DNA of 64,000 bases from an uncultured Clostridia bacterium (lineage in GTDB: Bacteria > Bacillota > Clostridia > Christensenellales > Borkfalkiaceae). How positions within the stretch are numbered: position 1 is the first letter of the stretch; every line of letters begins with the position of its first letter. The position numbers and the translations under genes were made by a program. Location of the stretch: the NCBI GenBank assembly GCA_947087265.1, contig CAMUBY010000005.1, positions 53,202 to 117,201 on the forward strand, in the 5' to 3' direction. Shown here one piece after another: positions 27,301 to 33,708 of this stretch. Under the pieces are notes generated by a model, which had not been told where the DNA came from, ran no database searches, and was given only the letters and a program-made list of their open reading frames with translations.

Positions 27301-27645
27301 TGTATAAGGACGGTTGCCGAGCACCGTTACTTTGAGTTCGCCGCTTTCGCCGTTTTGGCGGAGAGGCAGAGCGGCATTTTCATTCTTTAAAAGAACGCAA
27401 CCCTCTTCGCCGAGTTGTTCGGCAATCCGCACACGTTCCGTAAGAAGTTCGGTTAAATTGTTGTAGTCGGAACGGTAAGCGTAAGTTTCGCTTGAACCGC
27501 CCTTTGCCGACGTACCGCCGAGAAACGTATCGACCATACCTTTGTAATCGGCAGACGAGGCGATAATGTTCAAGCCGATACAAAGCGCGCACAGCAACGC
27601 GGCAACCGCTCCGAATCCTCTTAAAATTCTTGTTTTTGTTTTCAT
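24340..27645 (-). CDS. GH3 beta-glycosidase, reversed domain order, anchored at both ends
   Basis: 1101 residues from ATG 27645 (GGAG site); the upstream in-frame ATG at 27720 lies in the leader hairpin. A membrane span at about 8-30 and another near 1035-1058 with a Lys/Glu-rich tail put both ends in the membrane and the enzyme outside. The alpha/beta sandwich normally second in GH3 comes first (EEGCVLLKNENAALPL near 75, GIPGSFGLSGVARVLSG near 305), then a fibronectin-III-like part (VVQLYVQTPY near 465), and last the TIM barrel (MNLHRTQFNSRNHEYYSEDP near 830, nucleophile Asp in GLSSTDMVSD near 970). The reversed order is known for some GH3 enzymes, e.g. from Ruminococcus albus. Probable beta-glucosidase; first gene of the cluster. 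Confidence 0.9.
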   Translation of the reverse strand: MKTKTRILRGFGAVAALLCALCIGLNIIASSADYKGMVDTFLGGTSAKGGSSETYAYRSDYNNLTELLTERVRIAEQLGEEGCVLLKNENAALPLRQNGESGELKVTVLGNRPYTYKSDGTLRDTDLTFYGGKTGSRIFSQTITTLNADGDEVKIKTPVTLEDALSAENITMNPSMKSFYSSKAYSPLPGGTERGDGAGAPYAIEEPAVALSDVQNYTQYSDACIVVIGRTSGEGRDYLPGSYGVKKGSSQKSAIGLSTEELQLITVANEIAPGKVIVLVNSAVAMEIDELKNDARVNSVLWIGIPGSFGLSGVARVLSGTASPSGHLTDTYAVAASNAPAARNFGDRDPDGNAQFAWSNGNYKQPYNGHYVVMAEDIYTGYYYYETRYNDAVLGQSNASSAAGASNGNSQWVYEDEVTYPFGYGLSYTQFEQKLSPTVVYDEADKTLNFTAEVTNKGAVAGKSVVQLYVQTPYTPYDVGRVEKSAIQLITFEKTDVLQPEETVTVELKADIKYFASYDKTVSHDGVTGGYILEDGDYYFAIGNGAHEALNNILHNCLNVPETDLYLEEGSAINADGTAVWDIATAPDISFDSNGVNSAYLSKSANETVIGNQMENSDYNYFNAGVVTYLTRSDWEGTFPKSYTQLATTAEMDHYLKDNAVVYTVSAAGSKPDYVRFDVDHTEDYDEETGEPLENTDIASYKGKAYEDESWDYLLQQIYYEEAWKFAPYGGSSCKAFKSVNAPEVWQIDGPNGNINYGYSDHAPSSGEMAVSKSEDNAGYKSCDMPCAPMIAATFNKELLEEEGEIFGEDCLWTRNPIMWAPGMNLHRTQFNSRNHEYYSEDPILTNKLGVAFVRGGLRKGALLSAKHFAFNTQESYREGLTQFFEEQSGREMELRAFQGLCEDVNFTSDSGNRLDALGLMTSFSRVGVCGVNAHEGLMKNILRKEWGFKGLSSTDMVSDVGFFNPIDAVVNNVTFMASGGASGWLEKPHWSGYNNKGSIKNDPTMMTALYDNMHYYMYSIANSSALNGMAPGDVITETMSWWQYALIGVGAGTGGIALILLGLGFFFEFRKKPKKIKEEEAEQGTEETNGEVAENAEQSS

Positions 27646-27676
27646 TGATTTCTCCTTATTGACAGAGAGAGTTTTT

Positions 27677-27698
27677 TTTGCGAAACTTGTTTCGCAAA
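27677..27698. promoter_or_regulatory. Perfect palindrome in the GH3 leader, candidate operator
   Basis: Arms of 10 bases (TTTGCGAAAC and its complement) around a 2-base centre. It lies between the predicted transcript start and the GH3 start codon. It is symmetrical like a repressor site but could also fold in the RNA. Confidence 0.5.
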
Positions 27699-27700
27699 GG

Positions 27701-27720
27701 GTGACTATGAAAATAGTCAC
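27701..27720. repeat. Hairpin next to the palindrome
   Basis: Perfect 8-bp stem GTGACTAT/ATAGTCAC with a GAAA loop, two bases from the palindrome at 27677. No T-run follows in the minus direction, so it is not an ordinary terminator of that transcript. Confidence 0.6.
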
Positions 27721-27756
27721 CGATATGAAAATTTTTTACAATTTTCGTCGATAAAT

Positions 27757-27785
27757 ATAATATAATGCCGACTGTATTGTAACAA
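27757..27785 (-). promoter_or_regulatory. Candidate sigma-A promoter of the GH3-rhamnose cluster
   Basis: Minus strand: TTGTTA (27785-27780), 17 bases, TATTAT (27762-27757). The predicted start near 27750 gives a leader of about 105 bases that contains both inverted repeats. Confidence 0.45.
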
Positions 27786-27821
27786 ATATAAAACAATATG
27801 AAAAGCATAAACAGAAAAACT

Positions 27822-27890
27822 GAATGAAAGCAGATAATTCATTCTTAATTTTTTTCATTTATCGTTCAAAATCGTTCATATTCGTTCAAA
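27822..27890. promoter_or_regulatory. Inverted repeat and three phased direct repeats, candidate regulator sites
   Basis: The inverted repeat GAATGAA...TTCATTC (27822-27844) is followed by three head-to-tail 10-base units, (A/T)TCGTTCA(A/T)A, at 27861, 27871 and 27881, one helical turn each. The rest of the 396-base space between GH3 and the GH128-like gene is A/T-rich and holds the two promoters; an AAACGTTT core at 27957-27964 is a possible LacI-type half. The binding protein is unknown. Confidence 0.5.
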
Positions 27891-27990
27891 TTATTCCCTG
27901 ATTTTATATTATTTGGTAAAATTTTGAAAGATTTTTATCAAAATGTGCACGAAATCAAACGTTTAACAGGTTTTTACCAAGTCAGACCGC

Positions 27991-28019
27991 TTGCAATTTC
28001 CGTATTTTTGTGTTATCTT
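27991..28019 (+). promoter_or_regulatory. Sigma-A promoter of the GH128-like gene
   Basis: TTGCAA (27991-27996), 17 bases, TATCTT (28014-28019); predicted start near 28026, which excludes the ATG at 27991 as start codon. Confidence 0.55.
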
Positions 28020-28041
28020 AAAGCAAATCAAGGAGAAGTTT

Positions 28042-29259
28042 ATGAAAATACTCGGAAAACTTGCTTTTGCGGCAGCTTTGGCGGCAATGACGGTAATTCC
28101 GCTCTGTGCGTGCGGCGGCGGTGACAGCGATACGGAAGATGACAATAATCAAACCGCCTATCTGGAACACCGCGACGCACCGAACGCGACCGTTAAAAAA
28201 GGCGTTTGCGTTTCCAGATACAATACGGACGACATAAATAACGCCGCAAAAATCGACGCCATGAACGCAGGATGGTACTATACCTGGGGCGTAAAAACGG
28301 AAAACGCTCATATCGATACGAATTTCGTGCCCATGATTTGGGGCAAAGCACAAGTAACGCAAAGCAACATCAATTATATAAAATCGAACTTTGAAGCAGG
28401 AAACTTTACCTATCTTCTTACCTTCAACGAACCCGACCTGAAAGACCAGTCAAATATGACGGTGGACGAAGCGCTTTCCTCCTGGCAGGCGTTGGAAAGT
28501 ATCGGCATTCCCCTTTCCAGCCCTGCGGTAAGTTATTATTCCGCAACGGAAGGAAACGAATGGCTCGACCAATTTATGACGAAAGCAAAGGCACAAAACC
28601 GCAGAGTCGATTTTATCGCCATCCACTTATATCAGTCGTTTTATTCCCCGTCTGCCGTGAACGACTTGAAAGCGACGCTCGAAGCACTGCACAGCAAATA
28701 TAATCTTCCGATTTGGCTGACGGAATTCGGCGCAATCGACATTATCGCGCGCGACAGCGGAGCCTCAAAACCCAGCGCGAGTTGCACGGCGGCGAACGCC
28801 AAACGCTATATCGAACAAGCAACGAATATGCTCGAACAGTGCGGTTATTTGGAACGTTACGCCTGGTTTGTAGATAACTTTGCGGGATTATACGGAGACA
28901 ACCGTCCCTGGGAAGCGCCCTACACCACGCTTTATAACGACGACGATACGGTTTCTTCGTCGGGAACAGCTTACAAAAACGTTATTTCCGTAAAACCGAT
29001 AATTGCCGAAACAAAGACTTTGCCCAACGCGAAAAAAGGAGCAGCGTATTCCGAGCAGATTACCGTATGCGGCGGTACGGGCAACTACACGTTTTCCGCA
29101 AGCGGACTGCCCGCAGGGTTGAAAATGTCCCCTTCGGGCAAGATAACGGGCACACCAACAACAAATACACCCGCCACCGTAAAAGTTACCGTAACCGATT
29201 CCGGGAAATCAGGCAGACGGCAAACCTTAACCGTAAGTTACCGCCTTGCATTTAACTAA
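28042..29259 (+). CDS. GH128-like (Asl1-type) glycoside hydrolase lipoprotein with Ig-like C-terminal domain
   Basis: 405 residues from ATG 28042 (AAGGAG site). Lipoprotein signal ends with Cys24 then GGG, so it is extracellular and anchored. The catalytic TIM barrel (about 50-320) has the Asl1/GH128 pattern: WYYTWG, FVPMIWG, LTFNEPDL with acid/base Glu130, FIAIHLYQS and WLTEFGAID with nucleophile Glu228. Members of GH128 cut beta-1,3-glucan. Residues about 325-405 are a putative-Ig (He_PIG) domain with GLPAGLKMSPSGKITGTPT. Divergent from the GH3 cluster and next to a GH5 gene, so part of the glycan region. Confidence 0.85.
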   Translation: MKILGKLAFAAALAAMTVIPLCACGGGDSDTEDDNNQTAYLEHRDAPNATVKKGVCVSRYNTDDINNAAKIDAMNAGWYYTWGVKTENAHIDTNFVPMIWGKAQVTQSNINYIKSNFEAGNFTYLLTFNEPDLKDQSNMTVDEALSSWQALESIGIPLSSPAVSYYSATEGNEWLDQFMTKAKAQNRRVDFIAIHLYQSFYSPSAVNDLKATLEALHSKYNLPIWLTEFGAIDIIARDSGASKPSASCTAANAKRYIEQATNMLEQCGYLERYAWFVDNFAGLYGDNRPWEAPYTTLYNDDDTVSSSGTAYKNVISVKPIIAETKTLPNAKKGAAYSEQITVCGGTGNYTFSASGLPAGLKMSPSGKITGTPTTNTPATVKVTVTDSGKSGRRQTLTVSYRLAFN

Positions 29260-29264
29260 AAGAT

Positions 29265-29287
29265 AACCGCCGGCTTAGCAGGCGGTT
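29265..29287 (+). terminator. First hairpin after the GH128-like gene
   Basis: Stem AACCGCC/GGCGGTT with a 9-base loop, 5 bases after the stop. There is no T-run directly after it, so it is a weak or processing hairpin. Confidence 0.45.
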
Positions 29288-29316
29288 CTCAAGATGCATC
29301 GGTACCACCTAAACTG

Positions 29317-29343
29317 AACCCCGCCACTATGGCGGGGTTTTCG
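29317..29343 (+). terminator. Terminator of the GH128-like gene
   Basis: 9-bp perfect stem AACCCCGCC/GGCGGGGTT, loop ACTAT, then TTCG on the plus strand. Confidence 0.75.
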
Positions 29344-29355
29344 TATATAACAAAA

Positions 29356-29383
29356 AATAACCGCCGAAAACTCGGCGGTTATT
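29356..29383 (-). terminator. Terminator of the GH5 gene
   Basis: 12-bp perfect stem 29356-29367/29372-29383 with a 4-base loop; on the minus strand it is followed by TTTTTTG. It ends the GH5 transcript 16 bases after its stop. Confidence 0.85.
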
Positions 29384-29398
29384 TATCAATTCTTTCAA

Positions 29399-31210
29399 TT
29401 AAGCCTGCTCTACGATAATCTGACGGCAACCGTGTTCTTCTCCCAAAGAATACACTTTTCCGTTCACCGTAACGGTCGCATTTGCTTCGTCGATTTGCGC
29501 ATTCGCCGCAGGAAGATTAGGTGACTTCTTGTCGTCAAACCCTGCGTGCAGATAATTTCTGCCCGTTTTTAACGCGCCGATTTCGGCTTTCACCGTAAAG
29601 GTTCCCTGCGCCGCGTTAAACGCCGTGATTTCGAGATTGAGTTTCACTCTGCCGCTCACTTCGCCGTCAATCACATAACCCGTAATCAATTCCTGCGTTT
29701 TAGCATCCGTCGTACCGCTGAATACCGCATACGCCTTTCCGTTCTCTGTTATAAACCCGACTTTCGTAACATTGACGTTTACGAGAGATTCTTTGAAAAT
29801 GCTTTCGAGCGTTCTTCCGTCACCGAACGTATATTTACGACCGCTTTCCGTGCGTAAACTTTTGAATTTTTCCAATATGGTTGCGTAACTGTCTTTTGCA
29901 GCGTCGACTTTCTTACTGTCGTCTGCAGTAACGTTGACAATGCCCCAAGGAGAATTTCCCCATACCTTATACGTCCAACTCGTCCAATGCCATTCGGAAT
30001 CTTTTAACAATTGAAGCGTTCTTTCCCACTTTTCCGTAGAATTGTAAGCGGTAAATTCGCCCATTTGCAACGGCAAATTGAAATTGAAAGAAGCAATTCC
30101 GTTGAGTTTATTATTCCAATTGCTCATGTGCTCGTCGGCAGTGAGTCCGTTGGGGTTATCGTTGATATAGTGGTGGAAAGAATAGATACAATTTTCCCAA
30201 CCGTATTTTGCGGGCGCGGGAAGATTTCCGCCGTCCCAGCACGACTCGAAAATAACGATATGCTCGTCGCCAGTTGCACGAATAGCCTTGTAAAGTTTAT
30301 CGAACACTTTCCAATGCTTTTCGTTAATCCAACCGCCCTTTTCGCCCGGCTCGTTCAGAATGTCGTAACCTGCAACCGCGGGATTGTCTTTATAATGGTT
30401 GGAAAGTGCAGTCCAAAGGTTCGCGGTGAGCGTCTGCATTCTTTCGTTGGTGTAAAAATCGACTTCTTCGGGCGTATTAAAAATCTGTCCGCTGTGGTCC
30501 TGTCCGTTTTGCGAGCCGTATGCGCCGTGCAAGTCTAAAATCGTATATAAACCGTACTTCGCCGCCGTCGTAATGAAATCGTCGAGTGCAGAAAAATCGT
30601 AATTCTTGCCTGCATCGTCATAACTGGTTACCGCCGCAAAATCCACGTTCATATAAGTGAACGGCAAACGGATGACGCTCATGCCCATATTCGCAATGTT
30701 TTGGAAATCCTGTTCCGTCCACCAATTCGCACGGTATTCCGCCCAAAGCGCTTTCGTTTTATCTTCGCCGAAGCGCTTAATAAAAGCCTGCGTTAACGAT
30801 TTATAATCGTCCGATGAGGTTTTACCGTTTTGGAAACCCGTCATCCAATGCTCCGTGACGAACAGTCCGCCCGCATTTACGCCACGCAAATATACGGTTT
30901 CGCCGCTTTTATTTTTTACATTTTTGCCGTCGGTTTTCAGATAATCTTCGCCGTCAAATTTACCGTAATCAGGCTCTTTGTCAGGCTCCTTATCAGGCTC
31001 TTTGTCAGGGTCCTTATCGGGTTCTTTATCCGGCTCTTTATCCGGGTCCTTATCTCCGCCAATCGGGTCTTTGCCGTCGGGGTCTTCCACTGTCGGTCCG
31101 TCCTGGTCGCCGTCAGGGTTTGAAGGTTTGTCAAAAAAATCGCACCCTACAAAGAGGCAAACGGATAAAATGAAGCTCAGAATAATCGCAAATAAATGTT
31201 TTAGTTTCAT
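29399..31210 (-). CDS. GH5 glycoside hydrolase (endoglucanase-like) lipoprotein
   Basis: 603 residues. The signal peptide ends LFVGC with Cys23 lipidated. Residues about 30-85 are an acidic linker of repeated DPDKEP/EPDKEP units. The GH5 barrel (about 90-445) shows YLRGVNAGGLFV, VIRLPFTYMN, LDLHGAYGSQNGQDHSG, YDILNEPGEKGG with acid/base Glu287, and QMGEFTAYN with nucleophile Glu385. Residues about 470-603 form a beta-rich domain of unknown role. It hydrolyses beta-glucans or related chains outside the cell. GGGGGGAG ribosome site and a strong promoter upstream; single-gene transcript. Confidence 0.9.
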   Translation of the reverse strand: MKLKHLFAIILSFILSVCLFVGCDFFDKPSNPDGDQDGPTVEDPDGKDPIGGDKDPDKEPDKEPDKDPDKEPDKEPDKEPDYGKFDGEDYLKTDGKNVKNKSGETVYLRGVNAGGLFVTEHWMTGFQNGKTSSDDYKSLTQAFIKRFGEDKTKALWAEYRANWWTEQDFQNIANMGMSVIRLPFTYMNVDFAAVTSYDDAGKNYDFSALDDFITTAAKYGLYTILDLHGAYGSQNGQDHSGQIFNTPEEVDFYTNERMQTLTANLWTALSNHYKDNPAVAGYDILNEPGEKGGWINEKHWKVFDKLYKAIRATGDEHIVIFESCWDGGNLPAPAKYGWENCIYSFHHYINDNPNGLTADEHMSNWNNKLNGIASFNFNLPLQMGEFTAYNSTEKWERTLQLLKDSEWHWTSWTYKVWGNSPWGIVNVTADDSKKVDAAKDSYATILEKFKSLRTESGRKYTFGDGRTLESIFKESLVNVNVTKVGFITENGKAYAVFSGTTDAKTQELITGYVIDGEVSGRVKLNLEITAFNAAQGTFTVKAEIGALKTGRNYLHAGFDDKKSPNLPAANAQIDEANATVTVNGKVYSLGEEHGCRQIIVEQA

Positions 31211-31242
31211 TTAACTCCCCCCATCTAAAATATTACACGGTT

Positions 31243-31271
31243 ATTATACTATAAGAATGTAAAATTTTCAA
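31243..31271 (-). promoter_or_regulatory. Sigma-A promoter of the GH5 gene
   Basis: Minus strand: TTGAAA (31271-31266), 17 bases, TATAAT (31248-31243). Confidence 0.8.
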
Positions 31272-31293
31272 GTTTTTAACACGAAAAAAAAAA

Positions 31294-31326
31294 AATTACA
31301 GCCGCATTCAATGATGGGCTGTAATT
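31294..31326 (-). terminator. Terminator after tRNA-Arg
   Basis: 10-bp stem 31294-31303/31317-31326 with a 13-base loop, followed on the minus strand by an uninterrupted run of about 12 T. Confidence 0.85.
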
Positions 31327-31402
31327 GGTGCACCGTAAGAGATTCGAACTCCTGGCCTTCGGTTCCGTAGACCGACGCTATATCCAGCTTAGCTAACGGT
31401 GC
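31326..31402 (-). tRNA. tRNA-Arg (anticodon ACG)
   Basis: Full cloverleaf on the minus strand: acceptor GCACCGT/ACGGTGC, D stem GCTA/TAGC, anticodon stem TCGGT/ACCGA with loop CTACGGA (anticodon ACG), T arm AGGAG-TTCGAAT-CTCTT, discriminator A and an encoded CCA. It reads CGN arginine codons after A34 deamination. A copy of its 5' half lies 150 bases upstream in the same transcript. Confidence 0.95.
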
Positions 31403-31514
31403 ATAGTTGCTATTCAATTTTCGTTCTCATCTCTTACAGAGATTACTTCGCACTTCGTGCTCGTGCCGCCTTCGTCAACGAATACGTGCGGCGGGGCGAA
31501 CTCGCCCTTCCTTC

Positions 31515-31567
31515 CCGTAGACCGACGCTATATCCAGCTTAGCTAACGGTGCATAGTTACTATTCAA
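31515..31567 (-). pseudogene. Truncated tRNA-Arg 5' half (tandem duplication)
   Basis: 38 bases (31515-31552) are identical to the tRNA-Arg 5' half, ending inside the anticodon loop; 15 flanking bases 31553-31567 match the intact copy's flank with one change. The spacing between copies is exactly 150 bases. The bases between (31418-31514) form several small hairpins, such as GGGCGA-GT-TCGCCC, and resemble nothing I recognise. Confidence 0.85.
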
Positions 31568-31618
31568 ATTCTGTATCGGCGGCGGACTGAATATTCCCGA
31601 ACCGCTAAACACCATTGC

Positions 31619-31647
31619 ATTATACCTTTTTGCAGACAGTTTGTCAA
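31619..31647 (-). promoter_or_regulatory. Consensus sigma-A promoter of the tRNA-Arg unit
   Basis: Minus strand: TTGACA (31647-31642), 17 bases, TATAAT (31624-31619), a perfect consensus match as expected for stable RNA. It lies upstream of the truncated copy, so both copies are transcribed. Confidence 0.85.
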
Positions 31648-31672
31648 CAAATTTATGTCATCAAAAAAGAAA

Positions 31673-31697
31673 TCCACAAAAAAAATATTTTTGTGGA
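31673..31697. repeat. A/T-rich palindrome with DnaA-box-like ends
   Basis: Perfect 10-bp arms TCCACAAAAA/TTTTTGTGGA around AAATA. It may be the terminator of the NusG-II gene (T-rich on the minus side) or part of the DnaA-box cluster. Confidence 0.6.
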
Positions 31698-31744
31698 AAA
31701 AATTTCATAAAATGAAACGTGCCGAACGTATGTTTTTGTCGAAT

Positions 31745-31835
31745 TGTGGAGAAAAACAGCGGAAATGTGGATAAAGTGTGGATAACTTTCTCCTTCTCCC
31801 CCGTTTTACGGTTTTATTTTATTCGATTATCAACA
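31745..31835. other. Cluster of DnaA boxes
   Basis: Two perfect boxes TGTGGATAA (31766-31774 and 31777-31785, same orientation, 11 bases apart), one-mismatch boxes TGTGGAGAA (31745-31753) and TTATCAACA (31827-31835), and a weaker TTATGAACA at 31837. A/T-rich DNA with TATATATA follows at 31849-31856. It may be a DnaA-titrating or regulatory site. A chromosomal origin here is not supported by gene direction. Confidence 0.6.
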
Positions 31836-31882
31836 GTTATGAACACTCTATATATACTTGTCCAATTCTAAAAATATTCCGC

Positions 31883-32371
31883 TTATCCCAAACTCGGTTT
31901 GGATAAATCTTCCTTTTCTCCGCCCAACGCACAAACTTTCAATTTATGCGGCAGACAAACGATAATATCGCGCTCCGAAGTAACTGCTTTGGTATTGGTA
32001 CAGTCTTTTCGGAAACTGCAATTCGCATCGCGCATTTTCGCAGTTTTCTTTTCCAAATCGATTGCAAGCACGTTGTAATCTTTTTTCTCCGCGTCAAAAT
32101 AAACCGTAACGAGAAGCGTGCCCTCTTCTTGCTTTTCCTCTACGCGGTCTTGCCACTCTAAGGCAATTTTCCCTTTCGGCTTGCCGTATTCGTAAGAATA
32201 AATCAGTTTACCGTCAAGGTTCGTAATCTGAATGCCATCCGCCGCTTTTCCGCTTCCGCCGAACACAAAGATACCGAACAGCAACAAAATTACGGCAATC
32301 AGAATTCCGTATATAAGCAAATCCCAAATAGCAAACGGTTTGCGTTTTTTAATTTCCTCGATTCGGCTCAC
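31883..32371 (-). CDS. Membrane-anchored NusG domain II protein
   Basis: 162 residues from a GTG that overlaps the apbE stop as GTGA. One membrane span at about 16-38, then an external domain with the NusG_II hallmark: C-x5-C around residues 117-123 (ANCSFRKDC) and IVCLPHKLKV near 137-146. The family is common in Clostridia, usually beside flavin-transfer or Rnf-type genes; its molecular role is not established. Translational coupling to apbE suggests a shared extracellular redox function. No Thr/Ser flavinylation motif was seen in it. Confidence 0.85.
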   Translation of the reverse strand: MSRIEEIKKRKPFAIWDLLIYGILIAVILLLFGIFVFGGSGKAADGIQITNLDGKLIYSYEYGKPKGKIALEWQDRVEEKQEEGTLLVTVYFDAEKKDYNVLAIDLEKKTAKMRDANCSFRKDCTNTKAVTSERDIIVCLPHKLKVCALGGEKEDLSKPSLG

Positions 32372-33606
32372 AATTTCACCGTTTCCATTTGCGCGTATAA
32401 ACGATAACTGCCCTTATCCATATTCGTATAGAGCGTATAACTTCCGTCGCCGTTATCGTAAACAAACAAAACGTGCACGTCTGATAAATTTGTTTGAATA
32501 TAATCTACCGCTTTCTCCTTGCCCATGGCAATCAGCGCGGTTGTCGTCGCGTCGCCCTCCGCCGCAGAAAGCCCGAATACCGAGGCACAGATAATGCCGC
32601 CCGTTCCGTCGTTAGGCGCGGCGTTTACAGGATAGCCCGTAAATGGATTGATGAGGTGGCTGTAACGCTTGCCGCCGAGCGTGTAAAACTGGTTATAGTC
32701 TCCGCTCGAAGAAAGGCAGATATCTTTTTCAAGCACGGCCATAAAATTACCGCCGTTGTTAATTTCAAAGCGCGGATTGACGATACCGATTTCCCAAATC
32801 TCCTGTACTGCGGTTTTCGTCGGGTTTTTGAGCACGCTCATGCTGCTGCCGCCCAGATTGAAGTAACCGTATTCATAACCTGCCGTGCGGATATACTCGC
32901 TCGCACAGTCTACGGCGTAGCCCTTGCCGATACCGCCGAAGTTGAGTTGCATGGTATAAGTTACGCCTTCGAGTTCTACCGCTGCGGAAACAGGCTTCTG
33001 CGCGTAATACTTGCCGTCCTCTTCGGAGAGCAGTACTTCCGAAAAGTCGGAAAGCGATAAAAACGCGGTAACGTATTTTTCATCGGGAAGTTCCGTTCGA
33101 GGATTAGCGCGGTCATAGGGATACTGCGGCTTATAATTGCCCGAAAAGCGCGGCGAAAATCCCCACAGGTCGATAAGATTGCCGACCGCGGGATTATAAG
33201 CGCCCTCCGTCTTTTCGTAAAGTTCTTTTGCGAGCACAAACAGGTTGTAGGCGGTTTGGTCAAGTTCCACTTGCGCACCCGCCTCCGCTGCGTTGAATTT
33301 AGAAATAGCACTTTCCTCTTCGCTGACGGAAACGCTCTGTTCCACGCTTTTAAGCGTGGAAGTAATTTGCCCCCAGGTTGCGGAATCCGTTTCATCCGTC
33401 TGTTTGGTGAACACCCACTGCGCGAGCGCAGCGTTGAAATAGGCATACGAACGGTAAGAATAGAGTTCGTTGCCCTCGTCAATAACATCGTCGTTAACAC
33501 CGTCGTTAACATCGTCGTCGCCGTCATTGCCGCCGCAAGCCGCAAACGCTGTGAGCAGCGAAGCCGAAAGCAATATGCAAGAAAGTTTGAACAGTTTACT
33601 TTTCAT
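32368..33606 (-). CDS. apbE: FAD:protein FMN transferase (ApbE), lipoprotein
   Basis: 412 residues from ATG 33606; a lipoprotein signal ends FAAC near residue 23, then an Asp/Asn-rich linker DGDDDVNDGVNDDV. ApbE attaches FMN to Ser/Thr of exported electron-transfer proteins on the outer face of the membrane, using FAD and Mg. Seen: GAYNPAVGNLIDLWGFSP, YFNLGGSSM, HLINPFTGYPV and the metal/flavin segment AAEGDATTTALIAMG. It has no acceptor protein in the window other than possibly the coupled NusG-II protein. Confidence 0.93.
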   Translation of the reverse strand: MKSKLFKLSCILLSASLLTAFAACGGNDGDDDVNDGVNDDVIDEGNELYSYRSYAYFNAALAQWVFTKQTDETDSATWGQITSTLKSVEQSVSVSEEESAISKFNAAEAGAQVELDQTAYNLFVLAKELYEKTEGAYNPAVGNLIDLWGFSPRFSGNYKPQYPYDRANPRTELPDEKYVTAFLSLSDFSEVLLSEEDGKYYAQKPVSAAVELEGVTYTMQLNFGGIGKGYAVDCASEYIRTAGYEYGYFNLGGSSMSVLKNPTKTAVQEIWEIGIVNPRFEINNGGNFMAVLEKDICLSSSGDYNQFYTLGGKRYSHLINPFTGYPVNAAPNDGTGGIICASVFGLSAAEGDATTTALIAMGKEKAVDYIQTNLSDVHVLFVYDNGDGSYTLYTNMDKGSYRLYAQMETVKL

Positions 33607-33661
33607 GTGTGATTTCCTTTTCCCCATTATTATAGCCGAAACCGTAAAAAAAGGCAAGAAA

Positions 33662-33694
33662 AAAAGGACTTGAAGTTTTACTTCAAATCCTTTT
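33662..33694 (-). terminator. Terminator of the 229-residue lipoprotein gene
   Basis: Stem of 13 pairs with one mismatch (33662-33675/33681-33694), loop TTTTA, and a T-run on the minus side, 15 bases after the stop. Confidence 0.75.
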
Positions 33695-33708
33695 ATAATT
33701 CAAGTTAA

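Noticed and set aside
30955..31065. CRISPR-like short repeats
   Set aside because: The repeats are in frame inside the GH5 gene and code for the DPDKEP linker; there are no unique spacers.
31640..31880. Chromosomal replication origin
   Set aside because: DnaA boxes are present, but no dnaA/dnaN nearby and secA, prfB and most genes to the right run towards the site. Kept only as a DnaA-box cluster.
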